Assembly (NCBI RefSeq): GCF_900109515.1
Contig: NZ_FOBD01000027.1
Coordinates: forward strand, 1 to 63,946
DNA from: Paenibacillus sp. OK003
GTDB lineage: Bacteria; Bacillota; Bacilli; Paenibacillales; Paenibacillaceae
Reading direction: 5' to 3'
Length of the DNA stretch: 63,946 bases
Position numbers and translations under genes: made by a program. The notes under the pieces are model-generated. The model saw only the letters and a program-made list of their open reading frames with translations, was not told where the DNA came from and made no database searches. Shown one piece after another: positions 42,542-50,751 of this stretch; position 1 is the first letter of the stretch; each line of letters starts with the position of its first letter.

Positions 42542-42808
42542 ATGAGCGAAGAACGTAACGCACGTAAAGTGCAAACCGGTAAAGTGGTCAGCGATAAAAT
42601 GGACAAAACGATTGTTGTTGCTGTAGAAACTTACAAAAAACACAACTTGTACCATAAACGCATTAAGGTTACTAAAAAATTCAAAGCGCATGACGAAGAA
42701 AACACTGCGAAAATCGGTGACACGGTGAAAATCATGGAGACTCGTCCGCTTTCGAAAGATAAACGCTGGAGACTTACTGAAATCGTAGAAAAAGCGGTTA
42801 TCATCTAA
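42542..42808 (+). CDS. rpsQ: 30S ribosomal protein S17
   Basis: S17 is a primary binder of the 16S rRNA 5' domain with an OB fold. The 88-residue protein shows KTIVVAVETYKKHNLYHK and GDTVKIMETRPLSKDKRW, the family signature. The ATG at 42542 follows AAGGAGGCC. It is flanked by rpmC and rplN in the standard order. Confidence 0.97.
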   Translation: MSEERNARKVQTGKVVSDKMDKTIVVAVETYKKHNLYHKRIKVTKKFKAHDEENTAKIGDTVKIMETRPLSKDKRWRLTEIVEKAVII

Positions 42809-42843
42809 TGCATCAGCAGCATAGCTGAAAGGAGGAATACTAA

Positions 42844-43212
42844 ATGATTCAACCATTTACACGTTTGACTGTGGCTGACAACTCCGGTGCGAAGGAACTG
42901 ATGTGTATCCGCGTACTCGGCGGTACGGGACGTCGTACAGCTCAAATCGGTGATCTGATCGTTTGTTCTGTAAAACAAGCAACACCAGGCGGCGTTGTCA
43001 AAAAAGGTGATGTAGTTAGAGCGGTTGTCGTTCGTACGAAGCGTTCTGTACGTCGTAAAGACGGTTCCTACATCGGTTTTGATGAAAATGCAGCGGTTGT
43101 TGTAAAAGACGACAGAAGCCCGCGTGGAACACGTATTTTCGGACCTGTTGCTCGTGAACTCCGCGAGAAAGACTTCATGAAAATCGTTTCCTTGGCCCCA
43201 GAAGTTATCTAA
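42844..43212 (+). CDS. rplN: 50S ribosomal protein L14
   Basis: L14 forms intersubunit bridges B5 and B8 and is the docking site of the silencing factor RsfS. The 122-residue protein starts MIQPFTRLTVADNSGAKEL and has GDVVRAVVVRTKRSVRRKDG and DRSPRGTRIFGPVARELR. The ATG at 42844 follows AAAGGAGGA. It begins the spc-type part of the cluster; no separate promoter is evident before it. Confidence 0.97.
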   Translation: MIQPFTRLTVADNSGAKELMCIRVLGGTGRRTAQIGDLIVCSVKQATPGGVVKKGDVVRAVVVRTKRSVRRKDGSYIGFDENAAVVVKDDRSPRGTRIFGPVARELREKDFMKIVSLAPEVI

Positions 43213-43251
43213 AGCTTAATCTCGTGATGTTAGAAACAGGAGGTGTACGAA

Positions 43252-43605
43252 ATGCCAAGAGTGAAAAAAGTTCTGGAATCCCATAACAATAAACTTCATG
43301 TTAAAAAAGAAGATACAGTTATGGTGATCAGCGGTAAAGACAAAGGTAAAAAAGGCCGTGTCATCGCTGCTTATCCTCGTGAGAACCGCGTCCTTGTGGA
43401 AGGTGTTAACATGATTAAAAAACACCAGAAGCCTAACCAGCAAAATCCGCAAGGCGGCATTATCGAGAAGGAAGCTCCGATTCACGTTTCCAACGTAATG
43501 CACATCGATCCAAAGAGCGGAAAAGTAACCCGTGTAGGTTACAAAGTGTTGGATAACGGAAAGAAAGTGCGCGTTGCTAAACGTTCCGGAGAAATTATCG
43601 ACTAA
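43252..43605 (+). CDS. rplX: 50S ribosomal protein L24
   Basis: L24 starts 50S assembly by binding the 5' end of 23S rRNA. The 117-residue protein has the KOW motif VMVISGKDKGKKGRVIAA near its start and VMHIDPKSGKVTRVG later. The start ATG 43252 follows CAGGAGGTG; an in-frame codon at 43243 lies within the ribosome binding region and is rejected. At 117 residues it is longer than the Bacillus protein (103). Confidence 0.96.
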   Translation: MPRVKKVLESHNNKLHVKKEDTVMVISGKDKGKKGRVIAAYPRENRVLVEGVNMIKKHQKPNQQNPQGGIIEKEAPIHVSNVMHIDPKSGKVTRVGYKVLDNGKKVRVAKRSGEIID

Positions 43606-43637
43606 TTGAACCGAATGAGAAAGGAGGTCTATGATTC

Positions 43638-44180
43638 ATGGCAGCAAGAATGAAAGAACGTTACCTGAACGAAATTGCTCCTGCTTTGATGCAGAAGTTT
43701 AACTATACAACGGTAATGCAAGTGCCGAAAATCGAGAAAATCGTTATCAACATGGGTGTGGGCGACGCTGTCCAAAACTCCAAAGTGTTGGATTCCGCAG
43801 TAAACGATTTGCAATTGATCGCAGGTCAAAAACCTGTAATCACTCGTGCTAAAAAATCTATCGCAGGTTTCAAACTGCGTGAGAACATGCCTATCGGTGT
43901 GAAAGTAACATTGCGCGGCGAGCGCATGTACTTCTTCCTCGATAAACTGCTCAACGTTACGCTTCCTCGTGTCCGCGACTTCCGCGGTGTATCGAGTAAA
44001 GCTTTCGACGGACGTGGTAACTACACACTGGGTCTGAAAGAACAACTGATCTTCCCAGAGATCGAGTATGATAAAGTAGACAAAGTCCGCGGTATGGATA
44101 TTGTCATCGTAACAACGGCGAAAACAGACGAAGAATCCCGTGAATTGCTCACGCAACTCGGAATGCCTTTCGTAAAATAA
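43638..44180 (+). CDS. rplE: 50S ribosomal protein L5
   Basis: L5 carries the 5S rRNA complex and contacts P-site tRNA. The 180-residue protein has the signature VVINMGVGDAVQNSKVLD and the 5S-binding GQKPVITRAKKSIAGFKLRE. The ATG at 43638 follows AAGGAGGTC. Length is one residue above Bacillus L5. It precedes rpsN with a 73-base gap. Confidence 0.97.
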   Translation: MAARMKERYLNEIAPALMQKFNYTTVMQVPKIEKIVINMGVGDAVQNSKVLDSAVNDLQLIAGQKPVITRAKKSIAGFKLRENMPIGVKVTLRGERMYFFLDKLLNVTLPRVRDFRGVSSKAFDGRGNYTLGLKEQLIFPEIEYDKVDKVRGMDIVIVTTAKTDEESRELLTQLGMPFVK

Positions 44181-44253
44181 TGTTGCTATAACGTTTCCGG
44201 GTGTCTGGAAAGACTCCCTTTTCTCCGAAATTATTTAGGAGGTGTCAGGCTAA

Positions 44254-44439
44254 GTGGCAAAAACTTCGATGAAAGTTAAACAACAACGTACACCAAAGTT
44301 TAAAGTACGTGCTTATACACGCTGTGAGCGTTGCGGACGTCCACATTCGGTACTGCAGAAGTTCAAAATTTGCAGAATTTGCTTCCGTGAATTAGCTTAT
44401 AAAGGCCAGATCCCTGGCGTGAAAAAAGCAAGCTGGTAA
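44254..44439 (+). CDS. rpsN: 30S ribosomal protein S14, zinc type
   Basis: S14 is in the 30S head. This 61-residue form is the short zinc-binding type (often called S14 type Z): four cysteines in CERCGRPHSVLQKFKICRIC bind zinc. Bacillus keeps a second zinc-free S14 elsewhere for zinc limitation; none is in this window. The start is GTG 44254, with AGGAGGTG upstream. rpsH follows 32 bases later. Confidence 0.97.
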   Translation: MAKTSMKVKQQRTPKFKVRAYTRCERCGRPHSVLQKFKICRICFRELAYKGQIPGVKKASW

Positions 44440-44471
44440 AAAGTCCTGAACGGGAAGGAGGTTAACTCACA

Positions 44472-44870
44472 ATGACTATGTCTGATCCAATTGCAGATAT
44501 GCTTACTCGTATTCGTAACGCGAACACAGTTCGTCACGAAACAGTAGAAATGCCTGCTTCAACAATGAAAAAACAAATCGCCGACATCCTGAAGCGTGAA
44601 GGTTTTATCCGTGACGCTGAAGTTATCGATGATAACAAACAAGGGATTATCCGTGTTTTCCTGAAATACGGTCAAAATAACGAGCGTGTTATTACTGGTC
44701 TGAAAAGAATCAGTAAACCTGGTCTTCGTGTTTACACGAAAAGCAACGAAGTACCTCGTGTACTTGGTGGTCTGGGAATCGCTATTATCTCGACATCCAA
44801 AGGTATCATGACGGACAAAGAAGCTCGTCAATCGAAATCCGGCGGAGAAGTCGTCTGCTACGTTTGGTAA
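44472..44870 (+). CDS. rpsH: 30S ribosomal protein S8
   Basis: S8 binds helix 21 of 16S rRNA and in E. coli represses the spc operon. The 132-residue protein begins MTMSDPIADMLTRIRNAN and ends KSGGEVVCYVW, the same length as Bacillus S8. ATG 44472 is chosen because GGAGG lies ten bases upstream; the second ATG at 44478 would be too far. A conserved GLGIAIISTSKG segment is present. Confidence 0.97.
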   Translation: MTMSDPIADMLTRIRNANTVRHETVEMPASTMKKQIADILKREGFIRDAEVIDDNKQGIIRVFLKYGQNNERVITGLKRISKPGLRVYTKSNEVPRVLGGLGIAIISTSKGIMTDKEARQSKSGGEVVCYVW

Positions 44871-44900
44871 TATAACGTCACAAGATAGGAGGTGCAACAT

Positions 44901-45443
44901 ATGTCTCGTATTGGTCGCAAACCAATTACAGTACCAAGTGGTGTGGACATCACACTGGACAACACCGTTATTACGGTAAAAGGACCAAAAGGATCTTTGA
45001 CTCGTGAACTTCATAAAGATATGAAGGTAACAGTTGAAAACAACGAAATTACAGTTGTGCGTCCTTCCGATAACAAAACTCACCGTTCTTTGCACGGCAC
45101 AACGCGTAGCGTTGTAAACAACATGGTGAGTGGTGTTACTGAAGGATTCGCAAAATCTCTGGAGCTGGTTGGGGTCGGATATCGTGCAAGCAAATCCGGA
45201 GATAAAATCGTTCTGAACGTTGGCTACTCTCACCCGGTTGAAATTACACCGGAAGCGGGAATCGAATTCGAAGTTCCTTCGAATACGAAAATCATCGTTC
45301 GCGGAATCGATAAAGAGCGTGTAGGTGCTTACGCTGCTAAAATCCGTTCCGTTCGTGAACCTGAGCCGTACAAAGGTAAAGGTATTAAATATGAAGGCGA
45401 GCGTATCATCCGTAAGGAAGGTAAAGCCGGTAAGAAGAAATAA
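44901..45443 (+). CDS. rplF: 50S ribosomal protein L6
   Basis: L6 lies near the sarcin-ricin loop and factor-binding site. The 180-residue protein has two similar domains and the signature PEPYKGKGIKYEGE near the C-terminus. The start ATG 44901 follows ATAGGAGGTG; an in-frame codon at 44892 is inside that site. A 117-base gap with a small hairpin separates it from rplR, longer than other gaps in this part of the cluster. Confidence 0.97.
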   Translation: MSRIGRKPITVPSGVDITLDNTVITVKGPKGSLTRELHKDMKVTVENNEITVVRPSDNKTHRSLHGTTRSVVNNMVSGVTEGFAKSLELVGVGYRASKSGDKIVLNVGYSHPVEITPEAGIEFEVPSNTKIIVRGIDKERVGAYAAKIRSVREPEPYKGKGIKYEGERIIRKEGKAGKKK

Positions 45444-45453
45444 GATTTTTCTT

Positions 45454-45472
45454 ACCGCCTTTGCGCGGTTTT
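45454..45472 (+). terminator. weak hairpin between rplF and rplR
   Basis: ACCGC/GCGGT (45454-45458 with 45465-45469) is followed by four T. The 5-bp stem is marginal; it may reduce rather than stop transcription. A second stem GGCTTC/GAAGCC is seen just before the rplR ribosome binding site. Confidence 0.35.
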
Positions 45473-45560
45473 CGGCTTGCTTGCTTCTTATGTTTCTAAT
45501 ATACCCCGTGGCTTCCGGTATGAAGCCAGCGAGGTAACCTGAAAGGAGTGAATCCCTGAG

Positions 45561-45929
45561 ATGATTACGAAAACAGATAAAAACAAGGCACGTCTGAAAA
45601 GACACTTGCGTGTTCGTAAGAAAATCCAAGGAACGGCAGCACGTCCTCGTTTGAACGTATTCCGTTCTGGTAAACATATGTATGCTCAAATCATCGATGA
45701 CGTAGCTGGTGTTACGATCGCTTCCGCGTCTACTGTAGACAAAGAATTGAGCGGCGACATCAAAAACGGCGCATCTGTTGAATCTGCTCGTAAAGTTGGC
45801 GAACTCGTTGCTAAACGTGCGAAAGACAAAGGCGTTTCAAACATCGTATTTGACCGTAGCGGTTATCTGTACCATGGTCGTATCGCAGCATTGGCTACAG
45901 CGGCTCGTGAAGCAGGACTTGAGTTTTAA
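45561..45929 (+). CDS. rplR: 50S ribosomal protein L18
   Basis: L18 binds 5S rRNA in the central protuberance. The 122-residue protein has a basic N-terminal arm (KARLKRHLRVRKKIQGTAAR) and the conserved C-terminal FDRSGYLYHGRIAALATAAREAGLEF segment (parts cited). The ATG at 45561 follows AAAGGAGTG. rpsE starts 27 bases after it. Confidence 0.97.
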   Translation: MITKTDKNKARLKRHLRVRKKIQGTAARPRLNVFRSGKHMYAQIIDDVAGVTIASASTVDKELSGDIKNGASVESARKVGELVAKRAKDKGVSNIVFDRSGYLYHGRIAALATAAREAGLEF

Positions 45930-45956
45930 GATATTTTTCAAAAGGAGGTTAACGAC

Positions 45957-46454
45957 TTGCGTGTAGATCCGAATACTTTGGAACTGACTGAAAGAGTTGT
46001 AAATATTAATCGCGTAGCTAAAGTAGTAAAAGGCGGACGCCGTTTCAGCTTTAGCGCACTGGTTGTAGTCGGCGACGGCAACGGCTGGGTTGGAGCTGGT
46101 ATCGGTAAAGCGGGCGAAGTACCTGATGCAATTCGCAAAGGTATTGAAGACGCTAAGAAAAACCTTGTACACGTTCCACTCGTAGGAACATCGATTCCTC
46201 ACTTGGTAACAGGTAAGTTCGGCGCAGGACGCGTTCTGTTGAAACCAGCATCTGAAGGTACTGGTGTTATCGCTGGTGGTCCTGTACGTGCGGTTCTCGA
46301 ACTTGCTGGTGTAGGTGACATTTTGACAAAATCTCTGGGTTCTTCGAATTCCATGAACATGGTCAATGCGACTTTGGAAGGTTTGTCCCGTTTGAAGCGT
46401 GCTGAAGACGTGGCTAAACTGCGCGGAAAATCCGTCGAAGAGCTTCTGGGTTAA
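45957..46454 (+). CDS. rpsE: 30S ribosomal protein S5
   Basis: S5 helps form the mRNA channel and is the spectinomycin target region. The 165-residue protein starts MRVDPNTLELTERVVNINRV; the spectinomycin loop near residue 20 (VAKVVKGGRRFSFSAL) is wild type. The start codon is TTG 45957, seven bases after AAAGGAGG; no in-frame ATG is suitable. The strong ribosome binding site likely offsets the weak start codon. rpmD begins 12 bases after the stop. Confidence 0.95.
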   Translation: MRVDPNTLELTERVVNINRVAKVVKGGRRFSFSALVVVGDGNGWVGAGIGKAGEVPDAIRKGIEDAKKNLVHVPLVGTSIPHLVTGKFGAGRVLLKPASEGTGVIAGGPVRAVLELAGVGDILTKSLGSSNSMNMVNATLEGLSRLKRAEDVAKLRGKSVEELLG

Positions 46455-46466
46455 GGAGGGAATCTC

Positions 46467-46652
46467 ATGGCTAAATTAGAAATTACCCTCGTCCGCAGCT
46501 TGATCGGACGTCCGGAGACGCAAAGAACAACTGTGAAAACATTGGGCTTGCGCAAAATCAACAGCAAAGTGGTTCAAAACGACAATCCTGCCATTCGTGG
46601 TATGATTAACAAAGTAAGCCACTTGGTAGCTGTTAAAGAAGTAGAAGCTTAA
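46467..46652 (+). CDS. rpmD: 50S ribosomal protein L30
   Basis: L30 is a small 50S protein near 5S rRNA. The 61-residue product MAKLEITLVRSLIGRPETQR... has the signature IGRPETQRTTVKTLGLRKIN. The ATG at 46467 follows TAAGGAGGGA, which overlaps the rpsE stop. rplO follows after 44 bases. Confidence 0.97.
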   Translation: MAKLEITLVRSLIGRPETQRTTVKTLGLRKINSKVVQNDNPAIRGMINKVSHLVAVKEVEA

Positions 46653-46696
46653 AAAAAGGGTTAATCCCACAAATCTTTAAGGAGGTGCAACGAACG

Positions 46697-47137
46697 ATGA
46701 AGTTACATGAGCTTTCACCATCTCCTGGATCCCGCAAAGAACGTAAACGTCTTGGTCGCGGTCCAAGTAGTGGTACTGGTAAAACATCAGGTCGCGGTCA
46801 CAAAGGACAAAACGCTCGTTCCGGCGGTGGTGTTCGTCCGGGCTTCGAAGGTGGACAAAATCCATTGTATCGTCGCTTGCCAAAACGCGGTTTCGTAAAC
46901 CCAACTCGCAAAGAATATGCAGTTGTGAATACTGAAGACCTGAACAGTTTTGCTGCGGGTACTGAAGTAACTCCAGAATTCTTGATGACGAATGGCGTAG
47001 TTAAAAACGCTAAATCCGGAATCAAAATTCTGGGTAACGGTGAAGTCACTGTGAAGTTAACTGTTAAAGCTAACAAGTTTTCTCAATCTGCGGTGGAGAA
47101 AATTGAAGCTGCCGGCGGTAAAACCGAGGTGATTTAA
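46697..47137 (+). CDS. rplO: 50S ribosomal protein L15
   Basis: L15 is a late assembly protein of the 50S core. The 146-residue protein has the glycine-rich N-terminal tail SRKERKRLGRGPSSGTGKTS and RLPKRGFVNPTRKEYAVVN. The start ATG 46697 follows AAGGAGGTG; the codon at 46685 is in frame but inside the ribosome binding region. The TAA stop overlaps the secY ATG by one base, so L15 and SecY are coupled. Confidence 0.97.
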   Translation: MKLHELSPSPGSRKERKRLGRGPSSGTGKTSGRGHKGQNARSGGGVRPGFEGGQNPLYRRLPKRGFVNPTRKEYAVVNTEDLNSFAAGTEVTPEFLMTNGVVKNAKSGIKILGNGEVTVKLTVKANKFSQSAVEKIEAAGGKTEVI

Positions 47138-48435
47138 TGTTCAAGACCCTAAAGAATATCTGGCGGGTTGAAGATCTGCGCAAAAGGGTATTATTTACCC
47201 TTTTTGTACTGATCATTTACCGCATCGGATCCTTCGTTCCAGTACCTGGGGTTAATAAAGAGGTTTTCGAAGCGACAAATTCTGCGGGTAAAGAAGTTTT
47301 TGGACTTCTAAATACGTTCTCGGGCGGAGCGCTCTTTCAGTTCTCGATATTTGCGCTCGGGATCGTGCCTTACATCACTGCGTCTATCATAGTGCAGCTG
47401 CTTTCCATGGACGTTATTCCAAAATTAGCGGAGTGGGCAAAGCAGGGTGAACAAGGTAAGAAGAAATCTGCACAACTGACCCGTTATTTAACGGTAGGTC
47501 TGGCATTGATTCAAGCGTTTGGTACGTCGATCGGATTCAACCGCTTGTACAATACAGAAATGGTGCCTAATGCAACATTTGCAGATTATATCTTGATCGC
47601 AATTGTACTTACGGCCGGTACTTCATTCCTAATGTGGCTTGGTGAGCAGATCACCGAGAAGGGCATAGGAAACGGGATTTCGATTTTGATCTTTGCAGGT
47701 ATCCTATCAACGGTTCCTAACATTATCAAACAAACGATCGAATCCGACTTTATCCAAGCTGATCAGCTGTTCATGAACATTCTTAAAGGGGTAATCGTCG
47801 CAATTGTTATTGTGCTGATTATCATAGGTGTCATTTACATCCAGCAGGCGATTCGGAAAATTCCTGTACAGTATGCTAAACGCGTCGTAGGTAACAAAAT
47901 GTACGGTGGACAGAACACACATATCCCGCTGAAGATTAATGCAGCAGGTGTTATCCCTGTCATCTTTGCTTCATCTCTGTTGATGTTCCCATCGATCATC
48001 GCAAACTTCTGGGCTGATCGTGCATGGGCACAGTGGATCGGAGCCAATCTCACTACACATAAACCTCTGGGTATGTTACTGTATGTAGTGATGATTTTCG
48101 GGTTCACATTCTTCTATACTTTTGTACAGATGAATCCACAGCAGATGGCTGACAACATGAAAAAGAACGGCGGTTACATCCCAGGCATTCGTCCGGGTAA
48201 AGCAACCGAGAAATATCTGACCCGTGTCATGACTCGTTTGACAACGGCAGGTGCCATCTTCTTGGCAGTAATTTCCGTTCTGCCTGTAATTTTGGGGGCA
48301 CTTTCTGGTTTGCCTCAATCTGCGCAAATTGGAGGAACATCTCTCCTGATCGTTATCGGTGTTGCGCTGGATACGATGAAGCAAATTGAAAGCCAATTGA
48401 TCAAACGCCACTACAAAGGTTTTATCAATAAATAG
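47137..48435 (+). CDS. secY: preprotein translocase subunit SecY
   Basis: SecY is the protein-conducting channel in the membrane. The 432-residue protein has ten predicted transmembrane helices, the plug-region hydrophobic stretch and the conserved cytoplasmic loops (for example GGYIPGIRPGKATEKYLTRV). Its start overlaps the rplO stop. SecE is encoded at 20,658. After it a long hairpin without T tract precedes adk, so the two are probably on one transcript that is processed there. Confidence 0.97.
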   Translation: MFKTLKNIWRVEDLRKRVLFTLFVLIIYRIGSFVPVPGVNKEVFEATNSAGKEVFGLLNTFSGGALFQFSIFALGIVPYITASIIVQLLSMDVIPKLAEWAKQGEQGKKKSAQLTRYLTVGLALIQAFGTSIGFNRLYNTEMVPNATFADYILIAIVLTAGTSFLMWLGEQITEKGIGNGISILIFAGILSTVPNIIKQTIESDFIQADQLFMNILKGVIVAIVIVLIIIGVIYIQQAIRKIPVQYAKRVVGNKMYGGQNTHIPLKINAAGVIPVIFASSLLMFPSIIANFWADRAWAQWIGANLTTHKPLGMLLYVVMIFGFTFFYTFVQMNPQQMADNMKKNGGYIPGIRPGKATEKYLTRVMTRLTTAGAIFLAVISVLPVILGALSGLPQSAQIGGTSLLIVIGVALDTMKQIESQLIKRHYKGFINK

Positions 48436-48436
48436 G

Positions 48437-48481
48437 CAATAGGTACCGGTCAAGCTAAGATTTACTTGCCGGCACCTATTG
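48437..48481 (+). other. long hairpin between secY and adk
   Basis: CAATAGGT (48437-48444) pairs with ACCTATTG (48474-48481); CCGG/CCGG and CAAG/CTTG extend it to about 16 bp with one mismatch and one bulge. It starts one base after the secY stop codon and has no T run. Confidence 0.6.
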
Positions 48482-48525
48482 TGCTGTTTGTTGATGTAGG
48501 GTAGTCTTGGAGGGAGTGACATAAC

Positions 48526-49170
48526 GTGAACATCCTATTCATGGGCCCTCCGGGGGCAGGAAAAGGAACGCAAGCAGACGTCATTGTGAAAGAGTTCGGT
48601 ATTCCCCACATTTCAACAGGCGATGCATTTCGTCTCGCGATTAAGCAGGGAACTCCCATTGGCCTGAAAGCCAAGGAATATATGGATCAAGGATTGTTAG
48701 TACCAGATGATGTAACGATCGGCATCGTTGAAGAACGTTTGCAGCAGCCTGATTGTAGAGAAGGATTCCTCTTGGATGGTTTTCCAAGAACCCTGTCTCA
48801 AGCAGAAGCGCTCGATGGTATTCTGGATCGACTGAACTCAGGTCTCGATCATGTAATCAACCTGAAAGTGGACCGCAACAAATTGCTCGCCCGTTTGACG
48901 GGTCGTCGTATTTGTAAGAACTGTGGCGCCACATATCATGTCGTGTTCAATCCGCCCAAGCAGGAAGGTATTTGTGATAAATGCGGCGGTGACTTGTACC
49001 AGCGCTCTGATGATAATGAAGAGAGCGTAGGCACACGTCTCGACGAATATATCAACAAAACAGCACCACTCCTCACATTTTATGAGAACAAAGGCCTTCT
49101 TCGTCAAATGGACGGAGAGCAGGATATCGATCAAGTTTCCCATGAAATCGTGTCCCTGCTGCGAGGATAA
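48526..49170 (+). CDS. adk: adenylate kinase
   Basis: Adk converts AMP and ATP to two ADP. The 214-residue protein has the P loop GPPGAGKGT (7-15), DGFPRT and a long LID domain. The LID carries four cysteines (Cys130, 133, 150, 153 in ICKNCG and ICDKCGG), the structural zinc site of Gram-positive adenylate kinases. The start is GTG 48526 after GGAGGGAGTG. map follows four bases after the stop. Confidence 0.97.
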   Translation: MNILFMGPPGAGKGTQADVIVKEFGIPHISTGDAFRLAIKQGTPIGLKAKEYMDQGLLVPDDVTIGIVEERLQQPDCREGFLLDGFPRTLSQAEALDGILDRLNSGLDHVINLKVDRNKLLARLTGRRICKNCGATYHVVFNPPKQEGICDKCGGDLYQRSDDNEESVGTRLDEYINKTAPLLTFYENKGLLRQMDGEQDIDQVSHEIVSLLRG

Positions 49171-49174
49171 TTGA

Positions 49175-49927
49175 ATGATCATTGGTAAGTCCGAAACGGA
49201 ACTGGGCTTGATGAGGGAAGCAGGGAGAATTGTTGCGGAAACGCATCGTCTCTTGGCAGAGCATATCGCTCCCGGTATTACGACTGGAGAACTTGACCAT
49301 ATGGCCGATCAATACATCCGCAGTCAAGGAGCTGTGCCGTCTTTCAAAGGTTATAACGGTTTCCCTGCCAGTGTGTGCGCTTCAGTGAATGAAGAGTTGG
49401 TGCATGGATTTCCCGGCAAACGAAAGTTGAACGAGGGCGATATCGTTACGTTTGACATTGGCGCGCAGTACCAGGGTTATCACGGAGATTCCGCCTGGAC
49501 TTATCCAGTCGGCCGTATTTCCGAAGAAGCCCGTCGTCTTCTGGACGTTACCGAGGCTTCGTTATACGCAGGTCTGGCGCTGGTAAAACCGGACGTTCGC
49601 TTGTTTACAATATCTCATGCGATTCAGAAATATATTGAAGATGAAGGGTTCTCGGTAGTACGTGAATATGTCGGTCACGGTATAGGAGCGGATCTGCACG
49701 AAGAACCACAGATTCCGAACTATGGTCTTCCTGATCGGGGACCACGGCTTAAAGCGGGCATGGTGCTGGCCATAGAGCCGATGGTTAACGCAGGCAGACG
49801 GTATGTGAAAACGTTGGAAGATAACTGGACTGTCGTCACTGTTGATGGATCGTTATGCGCCCACTTTGAACACACCGTAGCAGTTACACATGAAGGCATG
49901 GAAATTTTCACAAAACTGAATGCGTAG
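49175..49927 (+). CDS. map: methionine aminopeptidase, type I
   Basis: Map removes the N-terminal methionine from new proteins. The 250-residue type Ia enzyme has all metal ligands in view: the two aspartates in FDIGAQYQGYHGDSAWT, the histidine in YVGHGIGADLHEEP, and the glutamates in LAIEPMV and FEHTVAV. The ATG at 49175 follows GCGAGGATAA in the adk end. Next is a KOW-domain gene ten bases away; all are part of one cluster with infA. Confidence 0.97.
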   Translation: MIIGKSETELGLMREAGRIVAETHRLLAEHIAPGITTGELDHMADQYIRSQGAVPSFKGYNGFPASVCASVNEELVHGFPGKRKLNEGDIVTFDIGAQYQGYHGDSAWTYPVGRISEEARRLLDVTEASLYAGLALVKPDVRLFTISHAIQKYIEDEGFSVVREYVGHGIGADLHEEPQIPNYGLPDRGPRLKAGMVLAIEPMVNAGRRYVKTLEDNWTVVTVDGSLCAHFEHTVAVTHEGMEIFTKLNA

Positions 49928-49937
49928 GTGATAAGGC

Positions 49938-50246
49938 ATGAACAATCAGTCTAATCCGCAGCTCGGTCAACTTGTGAAGATCCGTAAAGGCCGCAATGCG
50001 GACCAAGCCGCAGTAATTGTTGCTATAGCGGACAGTAAGTTCGTATATATTGCGGATGGGGACAAACGTAAGTTTGATCAACCCAAGAAGAAGAATATTC
50101 TTCATCTGGAACTCCAGCCGATGATTAGCAGCGAGGTTGTAAACAGTTTAAACGAGAGTGGTCGGGTGACAAACGGAAAGCTCCGCTATGCGGTTCATTC
50201 GTTTCTGGAATCCACCAACATTCAAGCTGAAGAGAAAGGAGACTGA
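49938..50246 (+). CDS. KOW domain RNA-binding protein
   Basis: The 102-residue protein has an N-terminal KOW/L14e-like fold: LGQLVKIRKGRNADQAAVIVA with DSKFVYIADGDKRKFDQPKKKN. It corresponds by position and type to Bacillus YbzG, between map and infA. Such proteins probably bind rRNA or ribosomes, but the role is not established. The C-terminal third is polar and may be flexible. ATG 49938 follows AGGTGATAAGG. It is three bases before infA. Confidence 0.85.
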   Translation: MNNQSNPQLGQLVKIRKGRNADQAAVIVAIADSKFVYIADGDKRKFDQPKKKNILHLELQPMISSEVVNSLNESGRVTNGKLRYAVHSFLESTNIQAEEKGD

Positions 50247-50249
50247 CTA

Positions 50250-50465
50250 ATGGCCAAGGAAGATGTCATTGAAGTGGAAGGTACGGTTCTCGAACCGCTA
50301 CCGAATGCAACGTTCAAGGTTGAGCTTGAGAACGGTCATCAAATTCTCGCTCACGTTTCCGGCAAGTTGCGGATGCACTTTATTCGTATCCTGACTGGAG
50401 ACAAAGTAGTTGTTCAGTTATCACCTTATGATTTGACAAAAGGTCGTATAACTTACCGTAAATAG
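50250..50465 (+). CDS. infA: translation initiation factor IF-1
   Basis: IF-1 blocks the A site during initiation. The 71-residue OB-fold protein MAKEDVIEVEGTVLEPLPNA... has LENGHQILAHVSGKLRMHFI and ends LTKGRITYRK. The ATG at 50250 follows AAAGGAG in the end of the KOW gene. The 152-base gap after it to rpmJ is filled with tandem hairpin repeats. Confidence 0.97.
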   Translation: MAKEDVIEVEGTVLEPLPNATFKVELENGHQILAHVSGKLRMHFIRILTGDKVVVQLSPYDLTKGRITYRK

Positions 50466-50471
50466 TAGTAG

Positions 50472-50599
50472 ACAGTTGCAATGAACTGTGAAGCTTATGA
50501 AGCGGGTTTTGCCCGGCAAAACTTGCGAAAGCTTCGAAGCCGGTTTTACAATGGTAAAACAAGGTCAATGCTTACGAAGAGGGTTTTGCTAAGCAAAAC
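50472..50599 (+). repeat. three tandem hairpin repeats before rpmJ
   Basis: Three imperfect repeat units start at 50493, 50531 and 50570 (periods 38 and 39). Each has GCTT-GAAG(C) and then a 7-bp stem: GTTTTGC/GCAAAAC in units 1 and 3, GTTTTAC/GTAAAAC in unit 2, so one base pair changed on both sides. A further hairpin ACAGTT/AACTGT (50472-50489) precedes them. The last repeat abuts the rpmJ ribosome binding site GAGGAGG. Confidence 0.85.
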
Positions 50600-50617
50600 T
50601 TTGAGGAGGTAATTCAC

Positions 50618-50731
50618 ATGAAGGTAAGACCTTCGGTCAAGCCGATTTGCGAAAAATGCAAAGTCATTCGCCGCAAAGGGAATGTTATGGTTATCTGTGA
50701 AAATCCGAAACACAAACAAAAACAAGGTTAA
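50618..50731 (+). CDS. rpmJ: 50S ribosomal protein L36
   Basis: L36 is the smallest 50S protein. The 37-residue product begins MKVRPSVKPICEKCKVIRRK. It is the zinc form: Cys11, Cys14 and later Cys27 and His32 (CENPKH) bind one zinc. The ATG at 50618 follows GAGGAGGT by eight bases. It lies between infA and rpsM in the standard order. The hairpin repeats directly upstream may affect its translation or set mRNA ends. Confidence 0.96.
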   Translation: MKVRPSVKPICEKCKVIRRKGNVMVICENPKHKQKQG

Positions 50732-50751
50732 AGAAGGGGGTGTAGCGTAAA

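Noticed and set aside
49938..50246. Reading the KOW gene as ribosomal protein L14e or L24
   Set aside because: L24 is already at 43,252 and bacterial ribosomes have no L14e; only a general KOW RNA-binding label is justified.
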